Assembly: GCA_039024635.1 (NCBI GenBank)
Contig: JBCCQA010000045.1
Location: forward strand, 1 to 32,773
Reading direction: 5' to 3'
Origin: Kuafuiihalomonas sp039024635
Lineage (GTDB): Bacteria; Myxococcota; Kuafuiibacteriia; Kuafuiibacteriales; Kuafuiibacteriaceae
DNA: 32,773 nucleotides
Position numbers and translations under genes: made by a program. Of this stretch, positions 8,269 to 16,708 are shown piece by piece (position 1 is the stretch's first letter; every line of letters starts with the position of its first letter). Below the pieces are notes generated by a model. That model ran no database searches. It saw nothing but the letters and a program-made list of their open reading frames with translations, and was not told the origin of the DNA.

Positions 8269-8332
8269 GGGCGGGGCATAGCCAATGGCCTTCGGAATGG
8301 CCAGGCTCTTCGGGGTTCGTTAAGACCAAGCC

Positions 8333-10402
8333 GTGCTGCGTCGCGGGTGGCCCTACGTCGTGGTTGGCTTCTTGTTCCTGGCCACCAGCCCCTACTTCGC
8401 AGGGCTCAACAATCCGAACGAGATGTCGCGACTCTACGCGGCCAAGGCCTTCGTCGACTACGGCAGCTTCGCCGTCGACCCCGTGATTCGGCACTGGGGC
8501 TCCACCGACGACTTGGCTCAGCGAGAGGGCCTCCGATACTCGAGCAAGGCGCCATGGCAAAGCCTGGTCGCCATTCCCGCCGTGGCCGTTGCGCCCGGAC
8601 TGAGCCGCGCTCTCTTTGGCGAGGTCGACAAGCGCCTCATCCTCCACTGGACCCGCTACCTGGCCACCGTCTTCCCGAGCCTGATCTTTGCGCTTCTCCT
8701 GTTGCGGTGGTGTCGTCGCCGAAGCGTCGAGCTGGGCGCCTCCGTCGAGGTGGGGACCGGTCTGGGCTTCGCCCTCGCCCTCGGGACCATGCTCTACCCC
8801 TATGCCCTGACCCTGACCGGACACGCCTGGGCTGCCGCGTCGGTGGGCGGCGCCTATCTGGGCCTCATCGCGCTGGGCCGCCGAACGCCACAAGAGCCGA
8901 GCTGGCGCTACGTGGCGATGGTGGTGGGCTGTGGCTGCGCCATTGCGCCCTTCGCCGAGTACCCGGCCGCCTTGGCCGCTCTCCCCATCGTCTTGGGCGC
9001 AGTCTGGATGACGCGGACCTGGCGGCGTCGAGCCGAGGTGGTGGCCTGGATGGGCCTAGGCGGTCTCCCGCCCCTTGCACTCGGTCTTTGGGCACACCGG
9101 CAGATGTGGGGCCACCCCCTGCGAACCGGCTACAGCTCCCTCGCCAACCCGGCCTACGCTGACGCCCACGCCACCGGCTTCTTCGGCGTCGGAGCGCCTA
9201 AACCCGACGTGCTGGCCAAGGTCCTCTTCTCGACCGACACCGGACTGTTCTTCTTCTCGCCCGTGCTCCTCGTCGGGCTGGCGATGCTTCTGCGCTCAGC
9301 CTTTCCGCGCTCGACCAATCGACGCCACCGACTCGTGGCCAGGGTGGGCGCCGTGGGCGTTCTCGCCCTCTTTGTATTCATCGCTGCCCACGCGGCCTGG
9401 CGCGGCGGCTGGACCTTGGGCCCCCGCTACATCATCCCCGTCGTTCCCCTGCTCGGCCTTTGGGTCGTGGAGGCCATGGTGGTTCCGGCCGTCCGGCCTT
9501 GGGCCCTCGTTCTCGGTGCACTCTCGATCTGCATGACGGGCTTTGCAGCCGCCCTCTACCCCCACCTCTCCGACGTCTACGCGAACCCCGTCGCCCACTT
9601 CGTCTTGCCGACCTACGCTCGAGGGCTGGCGCCCTACGGCCTCGGCTCCTTCTTGGGCCTGGAGGGCGGCTGGGCCAACCTGCTCCACGTCGTCCCCTTG
9701 GCCGGCGTTGCGGCGTGGACGGCGAGTCGCGCCCCGATCGAAGGGGGCGTCCGCCGCCTGGCACTCTGCGCCGTACTCTTTGCCGCCTTCGGAGGCTTGC
9801 TGGTCGGGGTGCCGGAGCGAGACGCCTCTGCGGCCGAGCGAGAGACCGAGCGTCTATGGCGCATGTGGGAGCCCGACGGGATCGCGCCACCGGCACGGCC
9901 GCCTCCGAAGCCTGGACGGCTTCAGAGCCTTCGGAGCACCCTGCGCAAAGCCCGGGTTGTGAATCGTCCTCTGAACGGAGAGGGGGAAAAGAAGAGCTGC
10001 GCCCCCCCCCATGGCGGGCGCTGTCGATACGGCGATCAGCCCTGGCAGACTTTGGAGCTCACCCACAACCAGGTGGATGGCGCACCGGTCCAGGCCCTAC
10101 GCTTGCACCCTGTTCGGGAACGCTGGGTCGAGATGTCGGTCCCCGTTCCTGCGCAGGCCGCCCGTTTGGAGCTCGACTACGCGCTGAGCGACGCTGCGGT
10201 CACTCAGTCCGCACCCAGCCCGGTCATGGGCGAGCTTCTCTTGGATGGCGTCTCCGCCCGTCGTTTCCAGGCTCTCAAGTTTCCCGGCTGGCAACGCCTC
10301 GAGCTCCCCTTGACCGGCAGCTCCACCATCACCGTTCGGGTGACAGTCCAGGACGATGGGGCCAAGGTCTTCTTGCTGGACGGCTGGTTCTATCGAAACT
10401 GA
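8333..10402 (+). CDS. GT-C-like polytopic membrane protein with C-terminal beta-rich domain
   Basis: A 689-residue protein with roughly 10-12 hydrophobic segments up to about residue 500. The N-terminus 'SPYFAGLNNPNEMSRLYAAKAFVDYGSFAVDP' and 'YSSKAPWQSLVAIPAVAV' match the first periplasmic loop of GT-C-fold membrane proteins related to PMT/ArnT, with an acidic Asn-Glu instead of the classical Asp-Asp. The last ~120 residues after a basic linker (KPGRLQSLRSTLRKARV) form a soluble, beta-rich domain with two Cys, likely periplasmic. GTG 8333 is used; no clear ribosome-binding site is present. Activity as a glycosyltransferase is inferred only. It is divergent from the methyltransferase/DUF2079 pair and convergent with the TPR gene, whose stop is 6 bases away. 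Confidence 0.75.
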   Translation: MLRRGWPYVVVGFLFLATSPYFAGLNNPNEMSRLYAAKAFVDYGSFAVDPVIRHWGSTDDLAQREGLRYSSKAPWQSLVAIPAVAVAPGLSRALFGEVDKRLILHWTRYLATVFPSLIFALLLLRWCRRRSVELGASVEVGTGLGFALALGTMLYPYALTLTGHAWAAASVGGAYLGLIALGRRTPQEPSWRYVAMVVGCGCAIAPFAEYPAALAALPIVLGAVWMTRTWRRRAEVVAWMGLGGLPPLALGLWAHRQMWGHPLRTGYSSLANPAYADAHATGFFGVGAPKPDVLAKVLFSTDTGLFFFSPVLLVGLAMLLRSAFPRSTNRRHRLVARVGAVGVLALFVFIAAHAAWRGGWTLGPRYIIPVVPLLGLWVVEAMVVPAVRPWALVLGALSICMTGFAAALYPHLSDVYANPVAHFVLPTYARGLAPYGLGSFLGLEGGWANLLHVVPLAGVAAWTASRAPIEGGVRRLALCAVLFAAFGGLLVGVPERDASAAERETERLWRMWEPDGIAPPARPPPKPGRLQSLRSTLRKARVVNRPLNGEGEKKSCAPPHGGRCRYGDQPWQTLELTHNQVDGAPVQALRLHPVRERWVEMSVPVPAQAARLELDYALSDAAVTQSAPSPVMGELLLDGVSARRFQALKFPGWQRLELPLTGSSTITVRVTVQDDGAKVFLLDGWFYRN

Positions 10403-10408
10403 ATGAAC

Positions 10409-10999
10409 TCAGTCGTCGAGGGCTTTGAGGATGTCAGCGGCTTTTCGGCCCACCTCACCCGTCTCGTCCAACGCCAGCGCTCGCTCGAGGACCGAGCGGG
10501 CCTGATCGGGCTTGTGGATGAGCCGATAGAGCACCCCGAGCTGAAGGTAAGCCGCGGAGTGGCAATCGTCGATCTTGACCGCCTTCAGCAGGGACTCTTC
10601 GGCCCGCTCCCAGTCACCCTCCAGAAAGCGCTCCACTCCATGCTTGAAGAAGCGGTCCGCCTCGTTCACCACCTCGATGTCGAAGAGGAAGCGGGCGCCC
10701 ACATGCGCAGCCAGGACGCGGGCGAAACCGGCGCCATACAGAGACGCGGCTTCGGCCACCGCCACGGCGGCGAGGGGAATGTCGGGCACGACCGGCTTCC
10801 CATTTCGGGAGATGCGCACCTTCCGGTAGCGGCCCCGGTCGACGAGTCGACGGGCTTCGATACCGGCCCGTGACAGGCCACTTCGGGCCTGCTCCACCAG
10901 GTCTCCCACCGTGAGGGGTCCCTCGGGCTCGGGCTCGACTTCGAACTTCAGTTCGTCTGAAATCCGCAGCTCCGGGAGGTCCTCTTCACGTTCGACCAT
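10409..10999 (-). CDS. DUF4342-like domain fused to TPR repeats
   Basis: A protein of 196 residues. An acidic N-terminus (1-28) leads to a region (about 31-112) resembling DUF4342: a helix 'VGDLVEQARSGLSRAG', then 'RRLVDRGRYRKVRISRNGKPVVPDIPL', where that family has a basic helix, a beta-hairpin and a conserved 'IPL' before a hydrophobic helix. Residues ~113-190 are two TPR-like helix pairs (FFKHGVERFLEGDWERAEESLLKAV; AYLQLGVLYRLIHKPDQARSVLERAL). DUF4342 proteins are small and of unknown function; joining to TPRs suggests a protein-interaction adaptor. Whether the hydrophobic stretch 78-108 spans or merely touches the membrane is unclear. The gene lies 129 bases downstream of the pseudokinase gene on the same strand. 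Confidence 0.7.
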   Translation of the reverse strand: MVEREEDLPELRISDELKFEVEPEPEGPLTVGDLVEQARSGLSRAGIEARRLVDRGRYRKVRISRNGKPVVPDIPLAAVAVAEAASLYGAGFARVLAAHVGARFLFDIEVVNEADRFFKHGVERFLEGDWERAEESLLKAVKIDDCHSAAYLQLGVLYRLIHKPDQARSVLERALALDETGEVGRKAADILKALDD

Positions 11000-11128
11000 G
11001 GCCCCGGAGTCTCCCCTGCCCGATCCCGCGCTGCAACAAGGGGCCGCCCTCGCGGCCGGCCACCCCAGCGGCCCCCCTCAGCCTGGCGGTCGGCTCGCCC
11101 TGACGGCCGCCCTAGCAGGTCGGCCGGC
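11000..11128. other. Intergenic spacer between kinase-like and DUF4342/TPR genes
   Basis: This 129-base GC-rich spacer separates two co-directional minus-strand genes. It contains several GGCC/CCGG-rich short inverted repeats but no stem with a T-run, no obvious promoter hexamers and no credible coding frame. It could hold the promoter of the DUF4342/TPR gene, but nothing in it is distinctive. Confidence 0.3.
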
Positions 11129-12940
11129 TCACCCCGATCTAGCGCCAGTCGAGCTCGAGGTCCCCTCGCAGGCCGCCGTCCGCCCCAGTTGGCAGGCCCG
11201 ACGGCGGAAGCGAAGCGCGCGAGCGGGGTCAGGCGGAATGCCCAGGCCGGATTCGGCCCGATCTGCCGCCAGGTGGCAGGCCTGTCCGCCCCCGAGTGCG
11301 CAGGCCTTGGTCAAAAGGACGAAGGTGCGGCGCTCGGCCTCGGGTAGGCCCGAACCCGCCCACCACTGGACCGCTTTCAGACAGGCCGAGCGACGGCCAG
11401 CGTCACAGGCCGATTCGTAGGCGCCTCTGGCTTCACGGTCTCGGCCTCGATCGGCAAACCACCCTGCCGCCTCGACACAGGCCTGAGCCGAACCCAGCTC
11501 ACAGTCCTCCGCCCGAGGCGCGGTGTTTCGGCTCGGCGCTCTCGGCCCTTCCTCCGGTACGGCCTCAGGCTCGCTCCCGACCAACGGCATCGCTTCTGCC
11601 GTCGAGGGCTCTGCGGGCGCCGCGGCCTCGATGGGGTCCTCAGCCTCGGTGACCGTAGAAGGGCCGGACGATGGGGGCGGCTCGAAGACGGCGATCTCTT
11701 CCTCCCCTGACTCGACGCGAATCTCCTGGGCCTCGGCCGTGGCCTCGGCCGTGACGGTGGATCCGCTTTGGTAGAGGAGCCCGAGCAGCAGGGCGCCACC
11801 GACGAGAGCGGCCGCGATGCCGAGGTAGAGGGGCGTTCGCGGCTTCAGCCGATGGGAATGAACCGACAACTGAAAGTCCGGAGCCTCCAGGTCCCGAGGA
11901 GAAAGGGCGGCCGGAGCGAGGCGAAGAGGCGAAGCTTCTTTCACCCGAGCGCCCGCATTCTGAAGCCGCCCGTCCACGGCGCTGATCGCGGCACCTGACG
12001 ACTCGACCAGGTCGCCGGACTCTCCATCACCCAGGGCTCGGGCCGACGGTACCGGGAGCTGGCCCTCCGACTCCTGGCGAAAGCGCGCCGAACGGGACAG
12101 GACCCGGGCTCGCTCCAGGTCCGAGCGCACGGCTCGAAGCCCGTCCACCGCTTCCTTCATGCTCGCAAAGCGATGGCCGGCCTGACGCTGGCGCATGCGC
12201 TCCAAGATCTCGACGAGCAGGCGGGGGGCACCGCCCACGTCCATGTCTTCGTCTCCGACGCTGCGAGCGATCAGCATGCCGAAGGCCCACTGATCCGAGG
12301 CCTTGGTTGGAACTTGCCCGGCGAACTGCTCGGGAGAGATGAAGATGTTTCCGGCGGAAGCGGCGACTCCCATCGACGACCAGCTCAAGTCGAGGATCTT
12401 GGGAATGATGCCGAAGTCGCCGCGCTGGACGAGTACGTTGCCCGACTTCAAGTTTCCATGAACGATGCGGCGTTCGTGGAGCCAGTGCAGCGCGTCGCCC
12501 AGCTCTTCGAAGAAGAATAGAAGTCGGGAGAGCTCGCTGGGGTCATCGCCTCGGCGGGCGGCGGTCGAGACCTCGAGCTGCTCCAGCGGAAAGCCCTCGT
12601 GAAGGCTGCACACGGCGCCGACCGCGCGCTGTTCTGGCTCATCGACGAAGTCGCTCACCGAGGCCACGTAGGGATGCTGTACTTTTTGGTGGGCACGGAC
12701 CGCGCGCTTGAGCCTATCGAAAGCGGCCTTGCCTTCGGCTCGCTCCGCGAACTCGGGATGGAAGAGCTTCAAGAGCACCGGCTGCCCGGCGGAGTCGAGC
12801 GCCTCCATACTGACACCGAAGGGACCGCGGCCAAGGATCGCGCGGATCTCGTAGCCCCCGATTTGTCGACCTGGATTGAACACGACGCCCGAGAAAAGTA
12901 GCAGCGGGCCTCTGCACGGTCGAGTCTTCGACCCGATCAT
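11129..12940 (-). CDS. Membrane-anchored Ser/Thr kinase-like protein (predicted pseudokinase) with periplasmic Sel1-type Cys repeats
   Basis: A protein of 603 residues. Residues ~29-275 have a Hanks-type kinase fold: glycine loop GRGPFG (37-42), VLLK with Lys58, 'HP' of the alpha-C/beta-4 region, catalytic loop H161-G-N163-LKSGN168, DFG equivalent D184-L-S, SPE (202-204) and 'SDQWAFGML'. The catalytic Asp of HRD is Asn163, the alpha-C Glu position appears to be Ala80 and DFG is DLS, so phosphotransfer is doubtful. One membrane helix spans ~371-390. After an Ala/Glu/Pro linker, the C-terminal ~130 residues carry four C-X7-C units (as in ACALGGGQAC) like the disulfide-bridged Sel1 repeats of HcpA-type proteins, which suits a periplasmic location. 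The start is uncertain: ATG 12940 or GTG 12883, neither with a good ribosome-binding site. Confidence 0.85.
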   Translation of the reverse strand: MIGSKTRPCRGPLLLFSGVVFNPGRQIGGYEIRAILGRGPFGVSMEALDSAGQPVLLKLFHPEFAERAEGKAAFDRLKRAVRAHQKVQHPYVASVSDFVDEPEQRAVGAVCSLHEGFPLEQLEVSTAARRGDDPSELSRLLFFFEELGDALHWLHERRIVHGNLKSGNVLVQRGDFGIIPKILDLSWSSMGVAASAGNIFISPEQFAGQVPTKASDQWAFGMLIARSVGDEDMDVGGAPRLLVEILERMRQRQAGHRFASMKEAVDGLRAVRSDLERARVLSRSARFRQESEGQLPVPSARALGDGESGDLVESSGAAISAVDGRLQNAGARVKEASPLRLAPAALSPRDLEAPDFQLSVHSHRLKPRTPLYLGIAAALVGGALLLGLLYQSGSTVTAEATAEAQEIRVESGEEEIAVFEPPPSSGPSTVTEAEDPIEAAAPAEPSTAEAMPLVGSEPEAVPEEGPRAPSRNTAPRAEDCELGSAQACVEAAGWFADRGRDREARGAYESACDAGRRSACLKAVQWWAGSGLPEAERRTFVLLTKACALGGGQACHLAADRAESGLGIPPDPARALRFRRRACQLGRTAACEGTSSSTGARSG

Positions 12941-12969
12941 GGTTCATGGGTGTGGGCTCGACTCTTACT

Positions 12970-13542
12970 TCAGCGCTGCTTGGGCTCGAAGGGTGGCTTG
13001 AGAACTACCTGCATTACTTGGCCTTCGCGAACGAACATCACCCGGGTGTACTCACGGCCTTCGACGATGTCCTGAAGGTCGGACAGCGACTCCACCATTT
13101 GGGTCTGACCTCGCACGATGATGTCGCCCGGTTCGAGGGCAACCTCCGCCGCGGGCGAGCCAGGCGTGACGCGAGAGACAACGACGCCCCCCTTGAATCG
13201 TTCGGGCACGCCCTGCTGCCTCATCTCGTCGAGGGTGATGGGCTGGGTGTCGAGCCCCTCGAGCGCAGGCGGGGGACCTTGGTCCTTCGGGGCGCGCGCC
13301 TGTTTTGGCTTCCCCTCGGACTCGGCGGGTTCAGAGGGCTCGGGGTCGGGCGCCTCTTTTTCGGGCGGCTTGGTGCCGTCCGACGGGACCCGGTTGAGCT
13401 TGGCCTCGGGTGGGCTTGGATCCGCGACCTCCCGCGGGTTCGATACGGCAGAGAACCCGGGCTCCGGACTTGGGGTGAAGGCCCAATAGAACAGACCACC
13501 GAGCAGCACGACGACGGCGCTCGCGATCAGCGCGATTCGCAT
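12970..13542 (-). CDS. Membrane-anchored PDZ domain protein
   Basis: A protein of 190 residues. A single N-terminal membrane anchor (residues ~3-22, IALIASAVVVLLGGLFYWAF) is followed by a Pro/Glu/Lys-rich disordered linker (~25-92) and a C-terminal PDZ domain (~100-185) with 'GVVVSRVTPGSPAAEVALEPGDIIVRGQ' carrying the ligand-binding and GD-I/L elements. The arrangement (short cytoplasmic tail, anchor, linker, PDZ) resembles type II secretion GspC or a stand-alone PDZ adaptor. No other secretion gene is visible and no protease domain is present, so an adaptor in the periplasm is the cautious call. It lies 29 bases upstream of the kinase-like gene on the same strand and 33 bases downstream of bpt, so co-transcription is likely. 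Confidence 0.8.
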   Translation of the reverse strand: MRIALIASAVVVLLGGLFYWAFTPSPEPGFSAVSNPREVADPSPPEAKLNRVPSDGTKPPEKEAPDPEPSEPAESEGKPKQARAPKDQGPPPALEGLDTQPITLDEMRQQGVPERFKGGVVVSRVTPGSPAAEVALEPGDIIVRGQTQMVESLSDLQDIVEGREYTRVMFVREGQVMQVVLKPPFEPKQR

Positions 13543-13575
13543 GAGCCTCGACGTCTCAGGGTCCGGGGTCGTCTG

Positions 13576-14304
13576 TCAAAGCCTTCTCCACTCGGGGGGT
13601 TCATCCATCTCGCTCCACCGCACCATCAGTTCGTGGGGGCGAAACTTTGCCTTGTAGACCGAGCTTGCACAGTCCCGAACCCGGTAGCCCAGGTACACCA
13701 TCGGCTTGTTCGACCGACGGGCGCACTCGATTTGCTCCAGGATGGCGAGGGTACCCAGGGAGTAGGCGCGATAGTCGGGATGATGAAAGGTGTAGACCGC
13801 GCTGAAGGCCCGCGGAGTTTCGTCCACGATCGCCACCGCGACCAAGCGGCTGGTCTCCGCGTCTCGAAAGCTCAGCTCTCGGATCGAGAGATGAGGGAAA
13901 GCGAACTGGTGGTAATACTGAACCGCGTCGATTCGATCGCCGTCCCAGCCTCGACGCTCGGCCCTGTCGGCATGCCAAAGATCGTAGAGCTCGATACGCT
14001 CGTCGTCGATCTGGGGCGTCCCCAGCTCGGTCGAGAAGCGGTCTCGCTTGTTCCAGCACCGTCGCTGCTGCTTGGAGGATTTGAAGTCGGCGACCGGCAC
14101 CCGAAGGGGAACGCACTCCCGACAGCCCCGACACTTGGGTCGAAAGTAGGCGGGTCCGAAGCGACGCCAGCCTCGCTCCAGCAACTTGTCGAGCTCGTCG
14201 GGGTCGACGTCGACCATCAGCCGGTACTCCATCGAGGAGTGCTGGTGGGGCAGATACGCGCAAACGCTCGGATCCGCGACCCAGGTCTTGAGTAGCCGCG
14301 CCAT
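13576..14304 (-). CDS. bpt: Aspartate/glutamate leucyltransferase (bacterial N-end rule)
   Basis: At 242 residues this is full length for Bpt. It transfers Leu from Leu-tRNA to N-terminal Asp or Glu of proteins, creating an N-degron read by ClpS/ClpAP. Seen: the N-terminal 'CAYLPHQHSSMEYRLM' with the conserved Pro-x-x-x-Ser/x-x-Glu-Tyr region; 'LLERGWRRFGPAYFRPKCRGCRECVPLRVPV' with the conserved CxxC and CxPLR; 'YYHQFAFPHLSIRELSFRD'; 'AFSAVYTFHHPDYRAYSLGTLAILEQIECAR'; and 'PMVYLGYRVRDCASSVYKAKFRPHELM', the C-terminal half typical of Arg/Leu transferases. ATG 14304 starts 3 bases after the preceding LpoA-like gene stop. A ClpP gene sits far away at 31663, but no clpS or clpA is in this window. 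Confidence 0.94.
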   Translation of the reverse strand: MARLLKTWVADPSVCAYLPHQHSSMEYRLMVDVDPDELDKLLERGWRRFGPAYFRPKCRGCRECVPLRVPVADFKSSKQQRRCWNKRDRFSTELGTPQIDDERIELYDLWHADRAERRGWDGDRIDAVQYYHQFAFPHLSIRELSFRDAETSRLVAVAIVDETPRAFSAVYTFHHPDYRAYSLGTLAILEQIECARRSNKPMVYLGYRVRDCASSVYKAKFRPHELMVRWSEMDEPPEWRRL

Positions 14305-14307
14305 GAG

Positions 14308-16362
14308 TCAGCTCTCAGGTGTGTCCGGCTCCGCTTTCGGACCCTCGGGCGGCGCAGCTTCGATTCGCCCTTCGTGAATACGGAGGATCTGCACGACCTT
14401 GGACGCATCGCTCCCGCCGTCGAAGCTGGTCTTACCGGTCACGCCGGAAAAGCCGTCGACCGCACTCAGCCGGGCCCGAAGCGCCTCCCGCGTCGCCACC
14501 CCACCCAGCTGTCCAGCCATCATGCGGGCCGAGTCGTAGAATAAGGCCTCGGGATACAGGCGCGGGGTGCGGCCGTGGGCCTCTCGGTAGCGCTTCACGA
14601 AGCTCCGGGTCTCGGGGTCGACGGAGTCGGCGAAGAAGCCGTCGGTGAAGAGAGCGTTCTCGACATTACGCTCCGCCCGCTCAATGAGCTTGGCCGAGTT
14701 CCAACCGCTTGCACCGAGGAGGGTCACGGGCTCCACCTTTCGCCCCAAGGTTTTCTCGATGACCCGTAGCCGCCTGGGGTCCTGCTCCACGATGATGTCC
14801 TCAAATGCAAGGGCAGCCGAGATCATGGAGACCGAGCCGGGATAGTCGGGAATGAACAAGCCGTCGAAGTCGACGAGGGGCCTCAAGTTCTTGCGAACGT
14901 TCTCTCTGCAGCGTGCCTTCCGGTAGTTATCGGGCTGCTCGTCGCACTCGCGGATGGCCTTTCGGTAGTCGGCGCGACGCTCCAGGTCGTCTCGGGCCAC
15001 CAACGCCTTCACCTGGCGAGAGAAGGTCGTGTCTCCAAGGCCATAGCTCTCCACACCTCGGATCTCTCCGCCCCGAGCCTCGACCTCGTCCCAGAACAGG
15101 TGCAGCAGCTCTTCGCCGTACGGGTGTCGGGGGTACAGAATCGCGAAGCGGCGCATGCCGGCTACGTCCATGGCGTAGCCGACCAGGGCCTCCATTTGGG
15201 CCCGGTTGGTGACGCCATTCCGGAACACGAAGGGTCCAATGTCGGTAATGCCGTCGTCGGCGCTGATGGTCAGGAGCGGAACGCCCAGGCGCTGGGCCTC
15301 GATGGCGGCCGGTCGGGCCTCGTAGGTGAAGATGGGTCCGAGGACGCCGATGACTGCATGCTCCCGAACGAGCTTCTCGACGCCTTGGGCCGCCCGGACT
15401 TCATCGCTGGCCGTGTCCTGCACCACCAGCTCGACGTCACTCGCCCCTTCCAGCCCCATCCGGATGGCTTGGAGAGCCAGTTCACCGTAGTTCTTGTGCC
15501 GACCCGACAGGGGCAGGAGCACCCCCAGTCGTTTGGGCTCGACCCGGGACTGGGACCGAAGGCCTTCCAGCAGCTCGGCCACCTCGGCCGAAAAGCGGCC
15601 TTCGGGGTGTTCGGCCAAGAAGGCTTCCAAACCGCTCTCGCCCCGTTCGACGTCGCCGACGTGGAGCTGGACCTTGGCCAAGCGGTAGTCCACGAGCTCT
15701 CGCGGAAAATCGGCGGACCGGGTTCGCTCCTTGATCAGCCGCAGGCCCCGCGGACCGACGGCCAGCACCCGCTCTTCGATGTTGCGACGAAGCTCGGCTC
15801 GGGAGCCGTCATCGGGTGAGAGATCCAGGACCTTCAAGAGCCACAAGGCCGCCGTCGCGGGATCGCCGCCCTCGTCCGCGGCAGCCGCGGCCTCATGGGC
15901 GATGCGGAGCTTCTCGGCGTTGCTCCCAGCAGCGCGATAGGCGTCGGCGAGGGTGGCTTCACCCGGCTCGGCCTCGGCTGCGCCTTCGGCCTGGCAGCTG
16001 CGGCGACGGGCCCGGGCGCCTTCCGCCTCGGGACTCTTCGAATAAGCCTGGAGCAGGCGCTCGTCGTACAGTCGAGCGGCGTCGCAGCCGCTGCGTTCGA
16101 GCTTGATCTGGGCCAGACCGGCCAAGGCCAAGGGCACAGCGTCGGTCCCCTCGAAGATTTCGACCACCTCCCGGTAGCGATTCTCCGCGGCCAATACGTC
16201 CCCTTGCCGCTCGGCCTCCTCGGCCCGGGCCAGGGTCAGCCGCGCAGCCTCCTCGGTACTGACCTCCCGACCATCGATGAGGACAGTTGGCGCAGCGCAG
16301 GACAAGAAGACAGGCGCAGCGCCCCAGAGCAGGACGAGACTCAGCCACAACCCGCGGAGCAT
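14308..16362 (-). CDS. LpoA-like lipoprotein: TPR region plus periplasmic-binding-protein domain
   Basis: A protein of 684 residues. The N-terminal signal (LWLSLVLLWGAAPVFLSC) ends at a near-lipobox Cys, so it is probably an outer- or inner-membrane lipoprotein. Residues ~35-260 are helical TPR-like repeats (AEEAERQGDVLAAENRYREVVEI...). From ~275 a type 1 periplasmic-binding-protein fold follows: 'KRLGVLLPLSGRHKNYGELALQAIRMGLE', 'AVIGVLGPIFTYEARPAAIEAQRLGVPLLTISADDG', 'FRNGVTNRAQMEALVGYAM' and 'FAILYPRHPYGEELLHLFW'. TPR plus PBP is the LpoA architecture (penicillin-binding protein 1A activator); a branched-amino-acid-type receptor is the alternative, but no ABC permease is nearby. It starts 55 bases after rpsR and ends 3 bases before bpt. 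Confidence 0.85.
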   Translation of the reverse strand: MLRGLWLSLVLLWGAAPVFLSCAAPTVLIDGREVSTEEAARLTLARAEEAERQGDVLAAENRYREVVEIFEGTDAVPLALAGLAQIKLERSGCDAARLYDERLLQAYSKSPEAEGARARRRSCQAEGAAEAEPGEATLADAYRAAGSNAEKLRIAHEAAAAADEGGDPATAALWLLKVLDLSPDDGSRAELRRNIEERVLAVGPRGLRLIKERTRSADFPRELVDYRLAKVQLHVGDVERGESGLEAFLAEHPEGRFSAEVAELLEGLRSQSRVEPKRLGVLLPLSGRHKNYGELALQAIRMGLEGASDVELVVQDTASDEVRAAQGVEKLVREHAVIGVLGPIFTYEARPAAIEAQRLGVPLLTISADDGITDIGPFVFRNGVTNRAQMEALVGYAMDVAGMRRFAILYPRHPYGEELLHLFWDEVEARGGEIRGVESYGLGDTTFSRQVKALVARDDLERRADYRKAIRECDEQPDNYRKARCRENVRKNLRPLVDFDGLFIPDYPGSVSMISAALAFEDIIVEQDPRRLRVIEKTLGRKVEPVTLLGASGWNSAKLIERAERNVENALFTDGFFADSVDPETRSFVKRYREAHGRTPRLYPEALFYDSARMMAGQLGGVATREALRARLSAVDGFSGVTGKTSFDGGSDASKVVQILRIHEGRIEAAPPEGPKAEPDTPES

Positions 16363-16417
16363 GCGCGAGAGTCGAGCATGAGCCGAGGCTCCGGGTCCAC
16401 TCAGACCGGGGAACGCT

Positions 16418-16708
16418 TCAGCCGAGGTTCTTGAGGGAGGTCGGGTGCCCGCCGTACTGGAGGAGCGACATCTGGCGGGCGCGCTTGATGGACTTGGCCA
16501 GCTTGCGCTGATGCTTGGCGGTCACCCCCGAGACGCGACGGGGCACGATCTTTCCCCGCTCACTGACGAAGCGACCCATGAGCTGAGCGTCGCGCCAATC
16601 GATCTCGAGGTTTTTGTCGACCAGGAAAGGATCGACCTTCTTCTTGCCGCTCGGCGCCCCTGAGCGACGACCGCCCGGCGCTCCGCGGCGTCCACCCATT
16701 TTGTCCAT
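16418..16708 (-). CDS. rpsR: 30S ribosomal protein bS18
   Basis: A protein of 96 residues with the bS18 core 'DPFLVDKNLEIDWRDAQLMGRFVSERGKIVPRRVSGVTAKHQRKLAKSIKRARQMSLLQY', where the RISG/TG..AKHQR....IKRAR signature binds 16S rRNA. The N-terminal ~25 residues form a basic Gly/Arg-rich extension and the C-terminus ends HPTSLKNLG. ATG 16708 overlaps the rpmB TGA (TGATG), fixing the start; an upstream TTG at 16711 is in frame but less likely. In many bacteria rpsR sits with rpsF and rplI; here it is coupled to rpmB instead. Confidence 0.97.
   Translation of the reverse strand: MDKMGGRRGAPGGRRSGAPSGKKKVDPFLVDKNLEIDWRDAQLMGRFVSERGKIVPRRVSGVTAKHQRKLAKSIKRARQMSLLQYGGHPTSLKNLG

Noticed and set aside
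8269..8332. Possible divergent promoter region between methyltransferase and GT-C-like genes
   Set aside because: The 64-base gap must hold promoters for one or both genes, but I could not identify credible -35/-10 hexamers or an operator.
12946..14295. Plus-strand frame of 449 codons
   Set aside because: Opposite bpt and the PDZ gene, both of which have strong motif evidence.
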